From positions 1-38,027 of the forward strand of contig JBLIKY010000002.1 of the NCBI GenBank assembly GCA_047637535.1: 38,027 nucleotides of DNA, written 5' to 3'. The notes under the pieces were generated by a model, which did no database searches, was not told the DNA's origin, and saw only the letters and a list, made by a program, of their open reading frames with translations. Positions within the stretch are counted from its first letter, which is position 1; each line of letters begins with the position of its first letter. Made by a program: the position numbers and the translations under genes. This DNA comes from UBA2040 sp047637535 (GTDB lineage: Bacteria > Bacteroidota > Bacteroidia > Flavobacteriales_D > Crocinitomicaceae). Shown here one piece after another: positions 1 to 8,351 of the stretch.

Positions 1-957
1 GTAGCTGAACAAAATATCCCAAAAATGAGGAGAAGCCCAGTTGCTAAACCCTTCGTCCTGATACAAATTAAAGGCTATTTCTCCTGTTTGGTGATAGACG
101 TTGAGTACTTGCAATGACAAGGGAAGAGCCACTAAAAGTAAGCTTCCAAAAAGGGCTTTAATTCTTAAAAACAAATGGGATTTAAGAAAAGTCCCTGCGG
201 TTTTTAAACTTGGGAAGAAAAGGAAGAAAGCAAGCAACGCAATTGCATTGGTTGGTCGAATGAGGAGTAGGAGCCCGAACAAGAATGCAGTAACAAACAA
301 GAAAGTTCGTTTTTGTGTACTTACCCAAAAATGCACGGCCAGCAGCCAGAACGATAAAATTGCAAAGGAGTATACGTGCGAAAAAGCTGATTCAATTATT
401 GTATAGTGAAGCAGTGGGGTAGCGATGGCAATCGAAATAATCCCAAAAGCGGATGCCCAGGGAGGTAATCCTCTTATGACTAACAGGTAATACCCAGCTA
501 AACAGCCCAAAATGAGGTAAAACAAGGCGGCAAACGCTATGAGTAATTGGTAAGGATAGCTGTATCCGTTTGCAGAATAATGGTCGGGACAGAGTATATG
601 TGCCACCGCAAAAAACGGGAATTGTAATACGGCTGTTCCTATAAAGTATTTGTTGATGATCTTTGGTGGGGTACCATAATAGGACATAAATTGTCCTGTT
701 TTACTATCGGAAATTGAATTAGTAAGGCTATCGGAGAATTCGAAATTTTTGTCCTGATAAATGAATAATTGTGGTAAATAGGCATAATAACCACTGCCGT
801 CTGATCTAAATATTCTTTCAGGGTTGTTTTTATTGGACCAATTTTGAAACTTAGAATATTTATAGCCAGGAACTAAAATTAAAGTCAAAGTCAGTAAAAG
901 TGCAACAAAATGCCTATTCAGCAAAATGGATTTATTTTCTTTGAGCCAACTAAGCAT
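1..957 (-). CDS. GT-C-like polytopic membrane protein, C-terminus beyond window
   Basis: Open frame of 319 codons running off the left edge, so only the N-terminal part is seen. It starts at ATG 957, inside the end of aroC (8-bp overlap, positions 950-957), which suggests translational coupling. After a first hydrophobic helix (about residues 18-32) comes a soluble loop with the acidic-aromatic motif DGSGYYAYLP, then many hydrophobic segments (for example near residues 140-160, 170-190, 205-225 and 235-250). A short loop with an acidic motif after TM1, followed by many helices, is typical of GT-C fold glycosyltransferases that use lipid-linked sugars, and of related Bacteroidota membrane proteins. 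Enzyme activity and substrate cannot be read from this part. The frame and the membrane topology are solid; the family call is an inference. Confidence 0.72.
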   Translation of the reverse strand, partial: MLSWLKENKSILLNRHFVALLLTLTLILVPGYKYSKFQNWSNKNNPERIFRSDGSGYYAYLPQLFIYQDKNFEFSDSLTNSISDSKTGQFMSYYGTPPKIINKYFIGTAVLQFPFFAVAHILCPDHYSANGYSYPYQLLIAFAALFYLILGCLAGYYLLVIRGLPPWASAFGIISIAIATPLLHYTIIESAFSHVYSFAILSFWLLAVHFWVSTQKRTFLFVTAFLFGLLLLIRPTNAIALLAFFLFFPSLKTAGTFLKSHLFLRIKALFGSLLLVALPLSLQVLNVYHQTGEIAFNLYQDEGFSNWASPHFWDILFSY

Positions 958-2029
958 AAGCCTTTTGCATCAGTAAATAGTCCAAAATAACCAATGCGGC
1001 CATGGATTCTACTATAGGAACTGCTCTAGGCACAACGCAAGGATCGTGTCTTCCTTTTCCCGAAATTGTTGCAGTCGAGAGGCCACTGTCTATAGTTTCT
1101 TGCTTTTGCATTATCGTTGCAACCGGCTTAAACGCTGTGCGAAAATAAATTGGCATTCCGTTACTGATTCCTCCTTGTATTCCTCCTGAGAAATTGGTTT
1201 TGGTAGCGCCGCCTTCTATAAATATATCGTTGTGCTCACTTCCGTGCAGTTTTATTCCGTCAAATCCAGAACCAAATTCAAATCCCTTAACAGCATTGAT
1301 AGAAAGCATGGCTTTGCCGAGTTGAGCGTGAAGTTTGTCGAAAACTGGTTCGCCCAAACCGACTGGAACATTGATGATTTTACAGAAAATTGAACCTCCA
1401 ACCGTATCTCCAGATTTTTTGGTTTGTGTAATGAATTCTTCCATTTCCAATGCCTTTTTTGCATCAGGACATCTAACTACAGATGCTTCAATTTCTTCTT
1501 CAGAATATTTAAAATCAATCCCGTGTTGGTCATTCAACATAGAAATGCCTCCAACCTGATCGACATAGGCTTGAATCTGTATTCCTTTTTGTTGTAAATA
1601 TTGTAGGGCTAATCCGCCAGCAATAACTCTTGCAACGGTCTCTCTAGCCGAACTCCTGCCGCCGCCTCTATGGTCCCGATAACCGTATTTTTGGTCATAA
1701 GTATAATCAGCGTGAGAAGGGCGATATATTTCTTTGTTGTGGTCGTAATCTTTTGATTTTGAATCTTTGTTGTCAACCGAAAACGCGATTGGTGTACCCG
1801 TAGTTTTTCCTTCAAAAATCCCGGATAAAAAATCAACTTTATCCTCTTCTTTTCTTTGGGTGACAATTTTAGATTGTCCAGGTTTTCTTTTGGCGACGTA
1901 ACGCTGAAGTTCATCAAAATCAATTGACATTCCAGCCGGAAAACCATCGATTATCCCACCGACTTTTGGTCCGTGAGATTCACCAAAAGTTGTGAGTCGC
2001 AATACATTTCCAAACGAAGAACCAGCCAT
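950..2029 (-). CDS. aroC: Chorismate synthase
   Basis: Catalyses the last shikimate pathway step: anti-1,4-elimination of phosphate from 5-enolpyruvylshikimate-3-phosphate to chorismate, with reduced FMN, in the cytoplasm. At 359 residues it has the usual length. Family signatures are all present: GESHG at residues 16-20, the long conserved block around residues 103-131 (RPSHADYTYDQKYGYRDHRG, then GGRSSARET) and the C-terminal RHDPCVVPRAVPIVESMAA from residue 327. Start ATG 2029 lies 4 bp after the stop of the upstream phosphohexomutase, and the 3' end overlaps the next membrane gene by 8 bp, so the three are probably one operon. Another pathway gene (aroK) sits elsewhere in the window, so the pathway is not clustered here. 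Confidence 0.97.
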   Translation of the reverse strand: MAGSSFGNVLRLTTFGESHGPKVGGIIDGFPAGMSIDFDELQRYVAKRKPGQSKIVTQRKEEDKVDFLSGIFEGKTTGTPIAFSVDNKDSKSKDYDHNKEIYRPSHADYTYDQKYGYRDHRGGGRSSARETVARVIAGGLALQYLQQKGIQIQAYVDQVGGISMLNDQHGIDFKYSEEEIEASVVRCPDAKKALEMEEFITQTKKSGDTVGGSIFCKIINVPVGLGEPVFDKLHAQLGKAMLSINAVKGFEFGSGFDGIKLHGSEHNDIFIEGGATKTNFSGGIQGGISNGMPIYFRTAFKPVATIMQKQETIDSGLSTATISGKGRHDPCVVPRAVPIVESMAALVILDYLLMQKAYA

Positions 2030-2033
2030 AATC

Positions 2034-3443
2034 TTAATTACAAATTGTTTGCTCCGTTATAGCAAGGATTTCTCTAACTTCTTTCATTGTTGGCGCTTCT
2101 GCATAGGTACGCAAAACGGGTTCGGTACCACTTGGTCTAATCATCATCCAACGATTTTCATCGAAGAAGAATTTAAAACCATCGATGGTCTGAACACTTT
2201 CAACCTTGTACTTGCCAAAAGAAGTGAATTTGTCGGCTTTGCAATCTGAAATAATACTTTGCTTTAATTCTTCGGTAATGTGTAAATCACTTCTTTCAAA
2301 TTGAAACGCTCCTACTATATTATATACTTCATCAATTAAATCATCCAAGGATTTGCCAGATTTGGCCATGAATTCCCAAACGATTAATCCCATCCAAATC
2401 CCATCTCTTTCTGGAATATGTCCTTTGGTAGCAATACCACCGGATTCTTCTCCTCCGATTAAAACATCTTCTTCAACCATTTTACCGGCAATGTATTTAA
2501 ATCCAATTTTCACCGTTTCGGAAGGAAGTCCATAATGTTCGGCCATCTTGTTCACTCTTGGAGTACAAGAAAATGCAGTACAAACCTTCCCGCTCATTTG
2601 TTTGTATTTAACCAAGTAATGAGTCAATAGTAATATGATATGGTGCGAGTCAATGAATTCACCGTGTTTGTTATAAAGTCCAATTCTATCCGCATCACCG
2701 TCAGTTGCAAGAGCACAATCTATATTGCCTTCTTTCTTGATGAAATCAGATAACTCTTGAAGGTTTTTTGCAATTGGTTCGGGTGCCTGCCCCATAAAAG
2801 AAGGGTTGTCTTCACAATGCAGAAGTTTAGTTTTTGGCAAGATTCTCGGCAACACATTTTGACCTGCTCCGTACATTGCGTCGTAAGCGAAATTTAACCC
2901 GCTTTTTTCAATGGCTTCCAAATCAAAATTGGCTTTGACATGGTTAACGTATCTCGTTTCCATGTCGATGTATTCTAGATTTCCATTTTCAATTTCTTTT
3001 TCAAAATTGATTTGGGATAAGTCTAGATCCAATACATCCGGGATAATATCTTCGATTTCTTGCACTTTCTCTGGGGACAAAGGTCCTCCATAATGCGCCT
3101 TCAGTTTAAATCCATTGTATGATGGAGGATTGTGTGATGCCGTAATTACAACTCCTAAAGAAGCTTCTAATTGTGCAGTAGCTAAAGACACCATAGGGGT
3201 GGAAACAAAATTTTCCGCCATTTTAACATGTATGCCTTGTGACAAAAATATCTTTACAGCTTCTTCAGTAAACAATTTTCCTCCAAATCGACTATCAAAA
3301 CCAATAATAACAGAAGGTTTAGCAAAATTGCTTTTTAACCACAAAGCGGTTGCATAAGAAACGCGTTTAACATTTTCAGTGGTGTAGTCTTGAGCAATAA
3401 TTGCTCTCCAACCGTCTGTTCCAAATTTTATTTTTGTTGCCAA
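2034..3443 (-). CDS. Phosphoglucomutase/phosphomannomutase family (alpha-D-phosphohexomutase)
   Basis: Interconverts hexose 1- and 6-phosphates through a phosphoserine enzyme, feeding glycogen, nucleotide sugar or cell-wall precursors. Four family signatures are visible in order: TASHNP at residues 101-106 with catalytic Ser103, metal-binding DGDADR at 248-253, sugar-specificity loop GEESGG at 331-336 and phosphate-binding RPSGTEP at 436-442. Length 469 aa fits a compact phosphohexomutase. Whether glucose, mannose or glucosamine phosphate is preferred cannot be decided from sequence, so no symbol is given. It is first in the operon with aroC and the membrane protein; a perfect TATCTTTG promoter element lies 20 nt before its ATG. 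Confidence 0.93.
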   Translation of the reverse strand: MATKIKFGTDGWRAIIAQDYTTENVKRVSYATALWLKSNFAKPSVIIGFDSRFGGKLFTEEAVKIFLSQGIHVKMAENFVSTPMVSLATAQLEASLGVVITASHNPPSYNGFKLKAHYGGPLSPEKVQEIEDIIPDVLDLDLSQINFEKEIENGNLEYIDMETRYVNHVKANFDLEAIEKSGLNFAYDAMYGAGQNVLPRILPKTKLLHCEDNPSFMGQAPEPIAKNLQELSDFIKKEGNIDCALATDGDADRIGLYNKHGEFIDSHHIILLLTHYLVKYKQMSGKVCTAFSCTPRVNKMAEHYGLPSETVKIGFKYIAGKMVEEDVLIGGEESGGIATKGHIPERDGIWMGLIVWEFMAKSGKSLDDLIDEVYNIVGAFQFERSDLHITEELKQSIISDCKADKFTSFGKYKVESVQTIDGFKFFFDENRWMMIRPSGTEPVLRTYAEAPTMKEVREILAITEQTICN

Positions 3444-3463
3444 TATCTTGTTGTTTTAGAGAG

Positions 3464-3471
3464 CAAAGATA
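3464..3471 (-). promoter_or_regulatory. -7 promoter element of the phosphohexomutase-aroC operon
   Basis: On the minus strand this reads TATCTTTG, an exact match to the Bacteroidota -7 consensus TAnnTTTG, 20 nt before the ATG at 3443. No convincing TTG/TTTG -33 element is seen at the expected distance. Confidence 0.6.
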
Positions 3472-3623
3472 AGCTTTTTTGGAAGAATGCAGATAGAGAT
3501 ATAAGCTGGCTGATTAAAATGATCGATTCAAAATCACTATAGTAATGACTCGATGTTTTACAGAATTTTAATATTCTTTTTAAAAGAATAAGCTAGACTT
3601 TTTTTTACTTCTACAAAAGGACG

Positions 3624-3631
3624 TACATTTG
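3624..3631 (+). promoter_or_regulatory. -7 promoter element of the candidate small RNA
   Basis: Reads TACATTTG, an exact TAnnTTTG match, followed by GC as is common at strong promoters of this phylum. The nearest downstream gene starts 380 nt away beyond a strong terminator, so this promoter most likely drives a short noncoding transcript. No TTG is found at the ideal -33 position. Confidence 0.5.
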
Positions 3632-3805
3632 CACTCTTGAATAAGTCAAACAAAAAACTAAAAGACTGTTTTTTAGTTTATTAAACGTTTTTTGTGTTGA
3701 GGTGAAAAGAAAAATATTTTAAGAAATTACTAATATTATCGTAAGATTTAGGTTAGTGATTATCCAAGAGAAAGAGTTTGCTTCTGCAAACTCTTTCTTC
3801 ATTTT
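3632..3805 (+). ncRNA. Candidate small noncoding RNA, about 170 nt, unknown family
   Basis: Defined by an exact TACATTTG element just upstream and a near-perfect terminator at 3768-3805. The stretch between has stop codons in all forward frames and no ATG-started frame of useful length. Besides the terminator stem it has a 9-bp hairpin: AAACTAAAA (3655-3663) pairs with TTTTAGTTT (3671-3679) around a 7-nt loop. It shows none of the sequence hallmarks of SRP RNA, tmRNA or RNase P RNA. Its size would allow 6S RNA, but I see no long closing helix between its 5' and 3' ends, so that is not supported. The transcript boundaries are inferred from promoter and terminator only. Confidence 0.5.
3768..3805 (+). 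terminator. Intrinsic terminator of the candidate small RNA
   Basis: GAAAGAGTTTGC (3770-3781) and GCAAACTCTTTC (3786-3797) form a perfect 12-bp stem closed by a TTCT loop, extended by an A-T pair and a G-T pair, and followed by TTCATTTTAT. No protein gene ends nearby on this strand, so it must terminate a noncoding transcript. Confidence 0.75.
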
Positions 3806-4011
3806 ATAAGTTTTAATTCTTAGAAAGTTCAATCTAGAGTACAATGGTTTGAGATAAAGTGAATTGAGGTAGATTATTGAATCTTCAAGGTTCTATGTCG
3901 TTAGACATGTTCTTTTGTTTTTTAAAACCACCTTGACTTTACACGCTAATTATTGTATTTTCACAACTTAAAAGATATACGAATAATTAGGTAAATTAGA
4001 TTAACTGTTTA
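3806..4011 (+). other. Gene-free leader region before the response-regulator phosphatase
   Basis: No coding frame or RNA gene is recognisable here. A weak promoter candidate is TTG at 3933-3935, then 20 nt, then TATTTTCA at 3956-3963 (6 of 8 to the -7 consensus), which would give a 5' UTR of roughly 45 nt. A small hairpin, ATGTC-GTTA-GACAT (3895-3908), lies in front of it. Confidence 0.3.
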
Positions 4012-6096
4012 ATGCATAACGAAATAGATAATAATTGTTCTTCCAATAAAAGCGAATCAAATCGAGAGAAGTCCCATTTGACCTCGCTTGTTATTGAGTA
4101 TAAAGTTCTCGTTATTGACGATAATCCATCCGATTTTGAATTGGTGAGTATTTATTTAAAGCCATTAAAAAATGTTAAATTAGATTACGTAAAAAACCTC
4201 GAAGAAGTAAAGAAGGTTTTAGTTGATTCTAATTACAGTGTAATCCTCTGTGATTATGATTTGGGGAGCATAACGGGTCTGGAGATTTTTGAATATTTAC
4301 AAGAAAAAGGGTCGGAAGTTCCTTTTATTATTATGTCAGGTGCTCAAGGTGAGGATAGAGCGGTTGAAATTTTGAGACTCGGAATAACAGATTATGTTTT
4401 AAAAGACAAACTAGATAAGATTCAATTCATTATTCAGAGAGCGATTAATGATTCTGATGCCAAAAAACACGAAACTAAAACATTAGAACTTCTCAAAAAC
4501 AGTGAAAAAAGCCTTCGAGAAATATTTAACTCAATAGTCGATGTTTACTTTCATTCCGATATAGAGGGGGTGCAGTTGGTGCTTAGTCCGTCAGTTGAAA
4601 AAATAATAGGTTTTAAGCCTGAGGAGTTGATTGGCACAAATGTTTGTGATATTTATGCAAACCCTAACGACAGAAAAAAATACATTAAAACCATATTAGA
4701 AAAAGGTTCAATTACTGATTATGAAGTTTCAATAATTTGTAAAGACGGAACGAATAAAGAAATTTCAGTTAATGCGGAGTTAATATTTAATGACAATAAA
4801 GAACCGGTAGGAACTCGAGGAGTGTACCGTGATATTTCAGATAAAAAACGTCAGCAAAGAATTTTAGTTAAACGAGAAGGGCAATTGCGCGAATCTCAGC
4901 AAATGGCTAGTTTGGGCTCGTGGGAGCTAAATTCAGAAACAAAAAAAATAGTTTTATCGCCTGAGTTTTTTCGAATTTTCGAACTACCTTATGATGACAA
5001 GGAAAGATCTGATTTTTACGAGTTTTCTTCCTTGGTGCACGCAGATGACAGAAGTCGACTTGAAAGCAATTTTTTAAAATTCATAAAGTCGGGTAACCAA
5101 TTGCCTTACGAATTCAGAATTATTACACCTTCCGGAAAGTTAAAGTATGTTTCCACTAAGGTCTTTAAGCACAACAAAGGAGATTCAGACTTTTTATCAG
5201 GTATTATCCAGGATATAACCGATTTAAAATTACTGGAAGAAGAAAAAAATAACGTTCAACGCCAAGCCTTGGAGATGTTGGAAGAAATGGTTGAGCAGCG
5301 AACTAAAAAAATTGAAGAACAAAGAGCAGTCATCGAGCAAAAGAATCGCGACATTACGGACTCAATTCGCTACGCCAAACAAGTTCAAATGGCCATTTTG
5401 CCAAGTAAGGAATTAATAGATCAATTTCTTCCGCAAAATTTTATCATTTACTACCCAAAAGACATTGTGGCAGGAGACTTTTATTGGTCTTTCACCATCG
5501 GAGAATATTTTATGATTGCTGTAGCCGACTGTACTGGTCATGGTGTGCCAGGCGCTTTGGTAAGTATGATTTGTTATAATGCTTTGAATAGGGCGGTTAA
5601 TCAATATTCGTTGCGCGAACCAGGGAAAATATTGGACAAAGTCAATCGGTTGGTTGTTGAGTTCTTTTCACACGGTTCGGGTGAAGTTAAAGACGGAATG
5701 GATATTTCCCTTTTGGTTTTTAATTTCAATAAAAAAGAAATCATGTGGTCAGGTGCTAATAACCCGCTTGTTTATTTCGATAGTCAAGGAATGAAGAAGA
5801 TAAATGCTGACAAACAAGCGATAGGGAATCAATACGCCGTGACTAATTTCACCACACATCATCCTTTGTATCAGAAAGACGCATCTTTTTACCTGTTTAG
5901 TGATGGCTATGCTGATCAATTTGGTGGCGATTCGAATAAGAAATTTATGCAAAAGAGGTTTTATGCTCTAATGGAGTTGGCACATAAAAAATCAACTTCA
6001 AAACAAGAAGATTTGTTCGCAAAAACCTTCCAAGACTGGAAACGTGATTATGAACAAGTCGATGACGTTGCTATTATTGGTTTTAAATTACCTTAA
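4012..6096 (+). CDS. Response regulator with two PAS domains and SpoIIE-type PP2C phosphatase
   Basis: A 694-residue cytoplasmic signalling protein. Order of domains: receiver at about 30-145, with acidic pair Asp36/Asp37, phosphoacceptor Asp81, Ser109 and Lys131; PAS at about 165-285 and again at about 295-405; a coiled-coil linker at about 405-450; SpoIIE-type Ser/Thr phosphatase at about 460-692. The phosphatase shows metal-binding motifs AGDFYW, ADCTGHGVPGA, SDGYADQFGG and the final DDVAIIGFK. Such enzymes dephosphorylate anti-sigma-factor antagonists in partner switching, but no STAS or anti-sigma kinase gene is present here, so the substrate is unknown. The kinase gene follows after 11 bp, and phosphotransfer from it to Asp81 is a reasonable inference. 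No Shine-Dalgarno sequence precedes the ATG. Confidence 0.92.
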   Translation: MHNEIDNNCSSNKSESNREKSHLTSLVIEYKVLVIDDNPSDFELVSIYLKPLKNVKLDYVKNLEEVKKVLVDSNYSVILCDYDLGSITGLEIFEYLQEKGSEVPFIIMSGAQGEDRAVEILRLGITDYVLKDKLDKIQFIIQRAINDSDAKKHETKTLELLKNSEKSLREIFNSIVDVYFHSDIEGVQLVLSPSVEKIIGFKPEELIGTNVCDIYANPNDRKKYIKTILEKGSITDYEVSIICKDGTNKEISVNAELIFNDNKEPVGTRGVYRDISDKKRQQRILVKREGQLRESQQMASLGSWELNSETKKIVLSPEFFRIFELPYDDKERSDFYEFSSLVHADDRSRLESNFLKFIKSGNQLPYEFRIITPSGKLKYVSTKVFKHNKGDSDFLSGIIQDITDLKLLEEEKNNVQRQALEMLEEMVEQRTKKIEEQRAVIEQKNRDITDSIRYAKQVQMAILPSKELIDQFLPQNFIIYYPKDIVAGDFYWSFTIGEYFMIAVADCTGHGVPGALVSMICYNALNRAVNQYSLREPGKILDKVNRLVVEFFSHGSGEVKDGMDISLLVFNFNKKEIMWSGANNPLVYFDSQGMKKINADKQAIGNQYAVTNFTTHHPLYQKDASFYLFSDGYADQFGGDSNKKFMQKRFYALMELAHKKSTSKQEDLFAKTFQDWKRDYEQVDDVAIIGFKLP

Positions 6097-6107
6097 AAAG
6101 TTATAAA

Positions 6108-8084
6108 TTGATTAAGACTGGCAATACAAGATTAAATGTTTTGGTCATCATCCTTCTGGTGACAACAGTATTTGTTTTTGACCAATATTTCTTCCCAAAT
6201 AGAGCCCTTTCTCAGCTATACATTCTTCCAATTTTCTTCAGTTTTTTCTTTATCAAATCAAAATCAGTATACACTGTTGCGGCTCTCGTTTCCTTAATGG
6301 TTTTGTTCACACATTTGGAAAGTTTTGAGACCGTTTCTAAAAAAGCGACAGGCATTTTGACCTTAATCATCGTTTGGGTTAGTGCCTATTCAATTCATCA
6401 ATTCAAAAGAGATAAGATTAAAATTGAAGCCCAAAAGCTTCGATATCAAAGGCTTTCAAATGATTTGTCCCAAAACTTGGATGCTAAGCTTTCTGGGGAA
6501 TTAGATATTAAAAATCGTGATTTTGATAGACTAAATTCGGCCATCTCAGCCGGTGGAGTCGGTATTTGGGAATGGGACGTCAAAAAAAACAAGGTCTTTT
6601 TTGACGAACAATGTTTCCTACTCTTCGGACTATCAATGAGTGAAGTAGATTTGAACTACCATTGGCTTGAAAGTTGCATTTTGAAAGATGATAGAATTGA
6701 TTTTTCTACCGAGATTCAAAATACGATCAGGGGCGAAAGTCAATTAAACGTTGAAGTTCGAGTTGTTTGGCCTGATAACAACATTAGGCACATTAAAATG
6801 TTTGGCCGGTATGTACATAATTCCAAAACAAATGAAATAAAATTGGTGGGTACGCTTTGGGATTTGACGGATAATAAACGGGTTCATCAAAACATGAAGT
6901 CCTATCAAAAAGAATTGGAACAGTCTATTAACTCGAATAATAGTGAGTTGATGGAACTCAATGAAGCACTTCAATTAAAGGGAAAATTTCATAATGAAAT
7001 GTCTAACATCGGTCAGATCGGGGGGTGGGAGATGTTTTTGCCAGATCGAAAAGTAGATTGGACCAATCAAGTCAGCGTGATTTTAGGTTTAGAAGAAAAT
7101 GAAATGCTTTCTTTCGAGATGTTTGTGCAAATGTTTATTCCTGAAAACAGAGGGGTGTTGTTAACAGAGATAAATAATTCAATAGAGGAAAAAAGACGAT
7201 TTGAACTGGAATTACAACTTGTAAAAAAAGATCAAAAACTGATTTGGATTAGGATTATTGGTGTCGCAAATGTGGTTGGTAATGAGGTGAGGATGCTGTC
7301 GGGTATACTTCAAGATGTTACCTATCAGAGAAGTTTGAATAATTCATTGGTTGTATTAAATGAAGAATTAGGCCTTAAGACTCAGGAGAAAATGGAAGAG
7401 TTAAGCGTGGCTTTAGTCGAACTTGAGACTTTTAGCTACACGATTTCTCATGATTTACGTGAACCATTAAGGGCCATTGAAGGATTCTCCAAGGCCTTAA
7501 AAGATAATTATGCTGGCATATTAGATGAGGATGGCATCAGATGGCTAAATTTTATTATTGAGAGCACGGATAAAATGGGTGGGTTAATCACGGATATTCT
7601 TCAGTTTTCCAGAGTAGGTCGAATGACTATTCAACCAATTGAATTAGATATGAATAAATTGATTGAAGAAAAATTTGATCAATTAAAGCAAGGATATTTA
7701 GAGAAAAATCTTAAATTAAAAGTAGAAAAACTGCCTGAAATCTCAGGAGATAGGGCGATGATAGGTACCGTTTGGCAATGTTTGTTGGATAATGCACTTA
7801 AATTCTCCTCTAATGATGACATCATTCAAATTGATATTGATGGTAAGAAGGAGGGGGACTTTGTAATTTATTCGATTAAAGACTATGGTTCAGGTTTTGA
7901 TCAAAAATTCGTTTCCAAATTATTTGTAGTTTTTCAACGTTTGCATGCTAATGATGAGTTCAAAGGCTCCGGTGTCGGATTAGCAATTGTAAATAGAATA
8001 ATTACTAAACATGGGGGGTGGACTAGAGCAGAAGGTATAATAGACGGAGGAGCGTTAATCACATTCGGGTTACCTCTTTCATAA
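6108..8084 (+). CDS. Membrane-bound PAS-PAS sensor histidine kinase
   Basis: A 658-residue kinase with three to four N-terminal transmembrane helices (about residues 9-25, 36-50, 53-70 and 82-97), PAS domains at about 142-258 and 295-408, a coiled-coil, then HisKA with phosphoacceptor His448 in TISHDLREPL. The ATPase domain has N-box Asn562 (DNALKF), G1 motif DYGSGFD and G2 motif GSGVGLA. It has no receiver domain of its own, so it needs a partner; the adjacent receiver-phosphatase is the obvious one. The start is TTG 6108, 11 bp after that gene's stop. The first in-frame ATG (near 6297) would remove two or more membrane helices, so TTG is preferred. The HisKA sequence resembles the phytochrome-like class, but no chromophore domain is present. 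Confidence 0.92.
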   Translation: MIKTGNTRLNVLVIILLVTTVFVFDQYFFPNRALSQLYILPIFFSFFFIKSKSVYTVAALVSLMVLFTHLESFETVSKKATGILTLIIVWVSAYSIHQFKRDKIKIEAQKLRYQRLSNDLSQNLDAKLSGELDIKNRDFDRLNSAISAGGVGIWEWDVKKNKVFFDEQCFLLFGLSMSEVDLNYHWLESCILKDDRIDFSTEIQNTIRGESQLNVEVRVVWPDNNIRHIKMFGRYVHNSKTNEIKLVGTLWDLTDNKRVHQNMKSYQKELEQSINSNNSELMELNEALQLKGKFHNEMSNIGQIGGWEMFLPDRKVDWTNQVSVILGLEENEMLSFEMFVQMFIPENRGVLLTEINNSIEEKRRFELELQLVKKDQKLIWIRIIGVANVVGNEVRMLSGILQDVTYQRSLNNSLVVLNEELGLKTQEKMEELSVALVELETFSYTISHDLREPLRAIEGFSKALKDNYAGILDEDGIRWLNFIIESTDKMGGLITDILQFSRVGRMTIQPIELDMNKLIEEKFDQLKQGYLEKNLKLKVEKLPEISGDRAMIGTVWQCLLDNALKFSSNDDIIQIDIDGKKEGDFVIYSIKDYGSGFDQKFVSKLFVVFQRLHANDEFKGSGVGLAIVNRIITKHGGWTRAEGIIDGGALITFGLPLS

Positions 8085-8131
8085 GAAACAAATGAAAATG
8101 GATCAACGAGTTGATGTTTTATTAATAATCG

Positions 8132-8341
8132 TTATTCTTCCTTGACATACTCAAGTATGTCCCCGGGTTGACAATCAAGTGCTTCGCAAATTGCTTCCAA
8201 GGTTGAGAACCTAACTGCTTTTGCTTTACCCTGTTTTAATACACTCAAGTTAGCGTTGGTGACTCCTACTTTTTTACTCAATTCGTTTAAACGCATTTTT
8301 TTTCTCGCAAGCTCCATATCCAAGTTTATTCTGATAGCCAT
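8132..8341 (-). CDS. Small XRE/Cro-type helix-turn-helix regulator
   Basis: A 69-residue protein that is almost entirely one helix-turn-helix domain: LNELSKKVGVTNANLSVLKQ is the recognition unit and is followed by FSTLEAICEALDCQPGDILEY, the typical ending of YozG-like small regulators. It lies 10 bp downstream of a DUF2975 membrane protein gene on the same strand, a pairing found repeatedly across Bacteroidota and Firmicutes. It probably regulates this pair, perhaps in response to the membrane protein; its target is not visible. The 3' end faces the kinase gene convergently across 47 bp. Confidence 0.9.
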   Translation of the reverse strand: MAIRINLDMELARKKMRLNELSKKVGVTNANLSVLKQGKAKAVRFSTLEAICEALDCQPGDILEYVKEE

Positions 8342-8351
8342 GTTTGATGAT

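Noticed and set aside
101..406. Lys-rich 101-residue frame on the plus strand
   Set aside because: It lies opposite a long hydrophobic frame with a clear start coupled to aroC; the basic composition is the mirror of membrane codons.
1609..1947. 112-residue frame within aroC on the same strand
   Set aside because: It is a frameshifted shadow of conserved aroC sequence.
8085..8131. Terminator between the kinase and XRE genes
   Set aside because: Only a 5-bp stem (ATCAA-CGAG-TTGAT) with a poor T-run is present; too weak to call.
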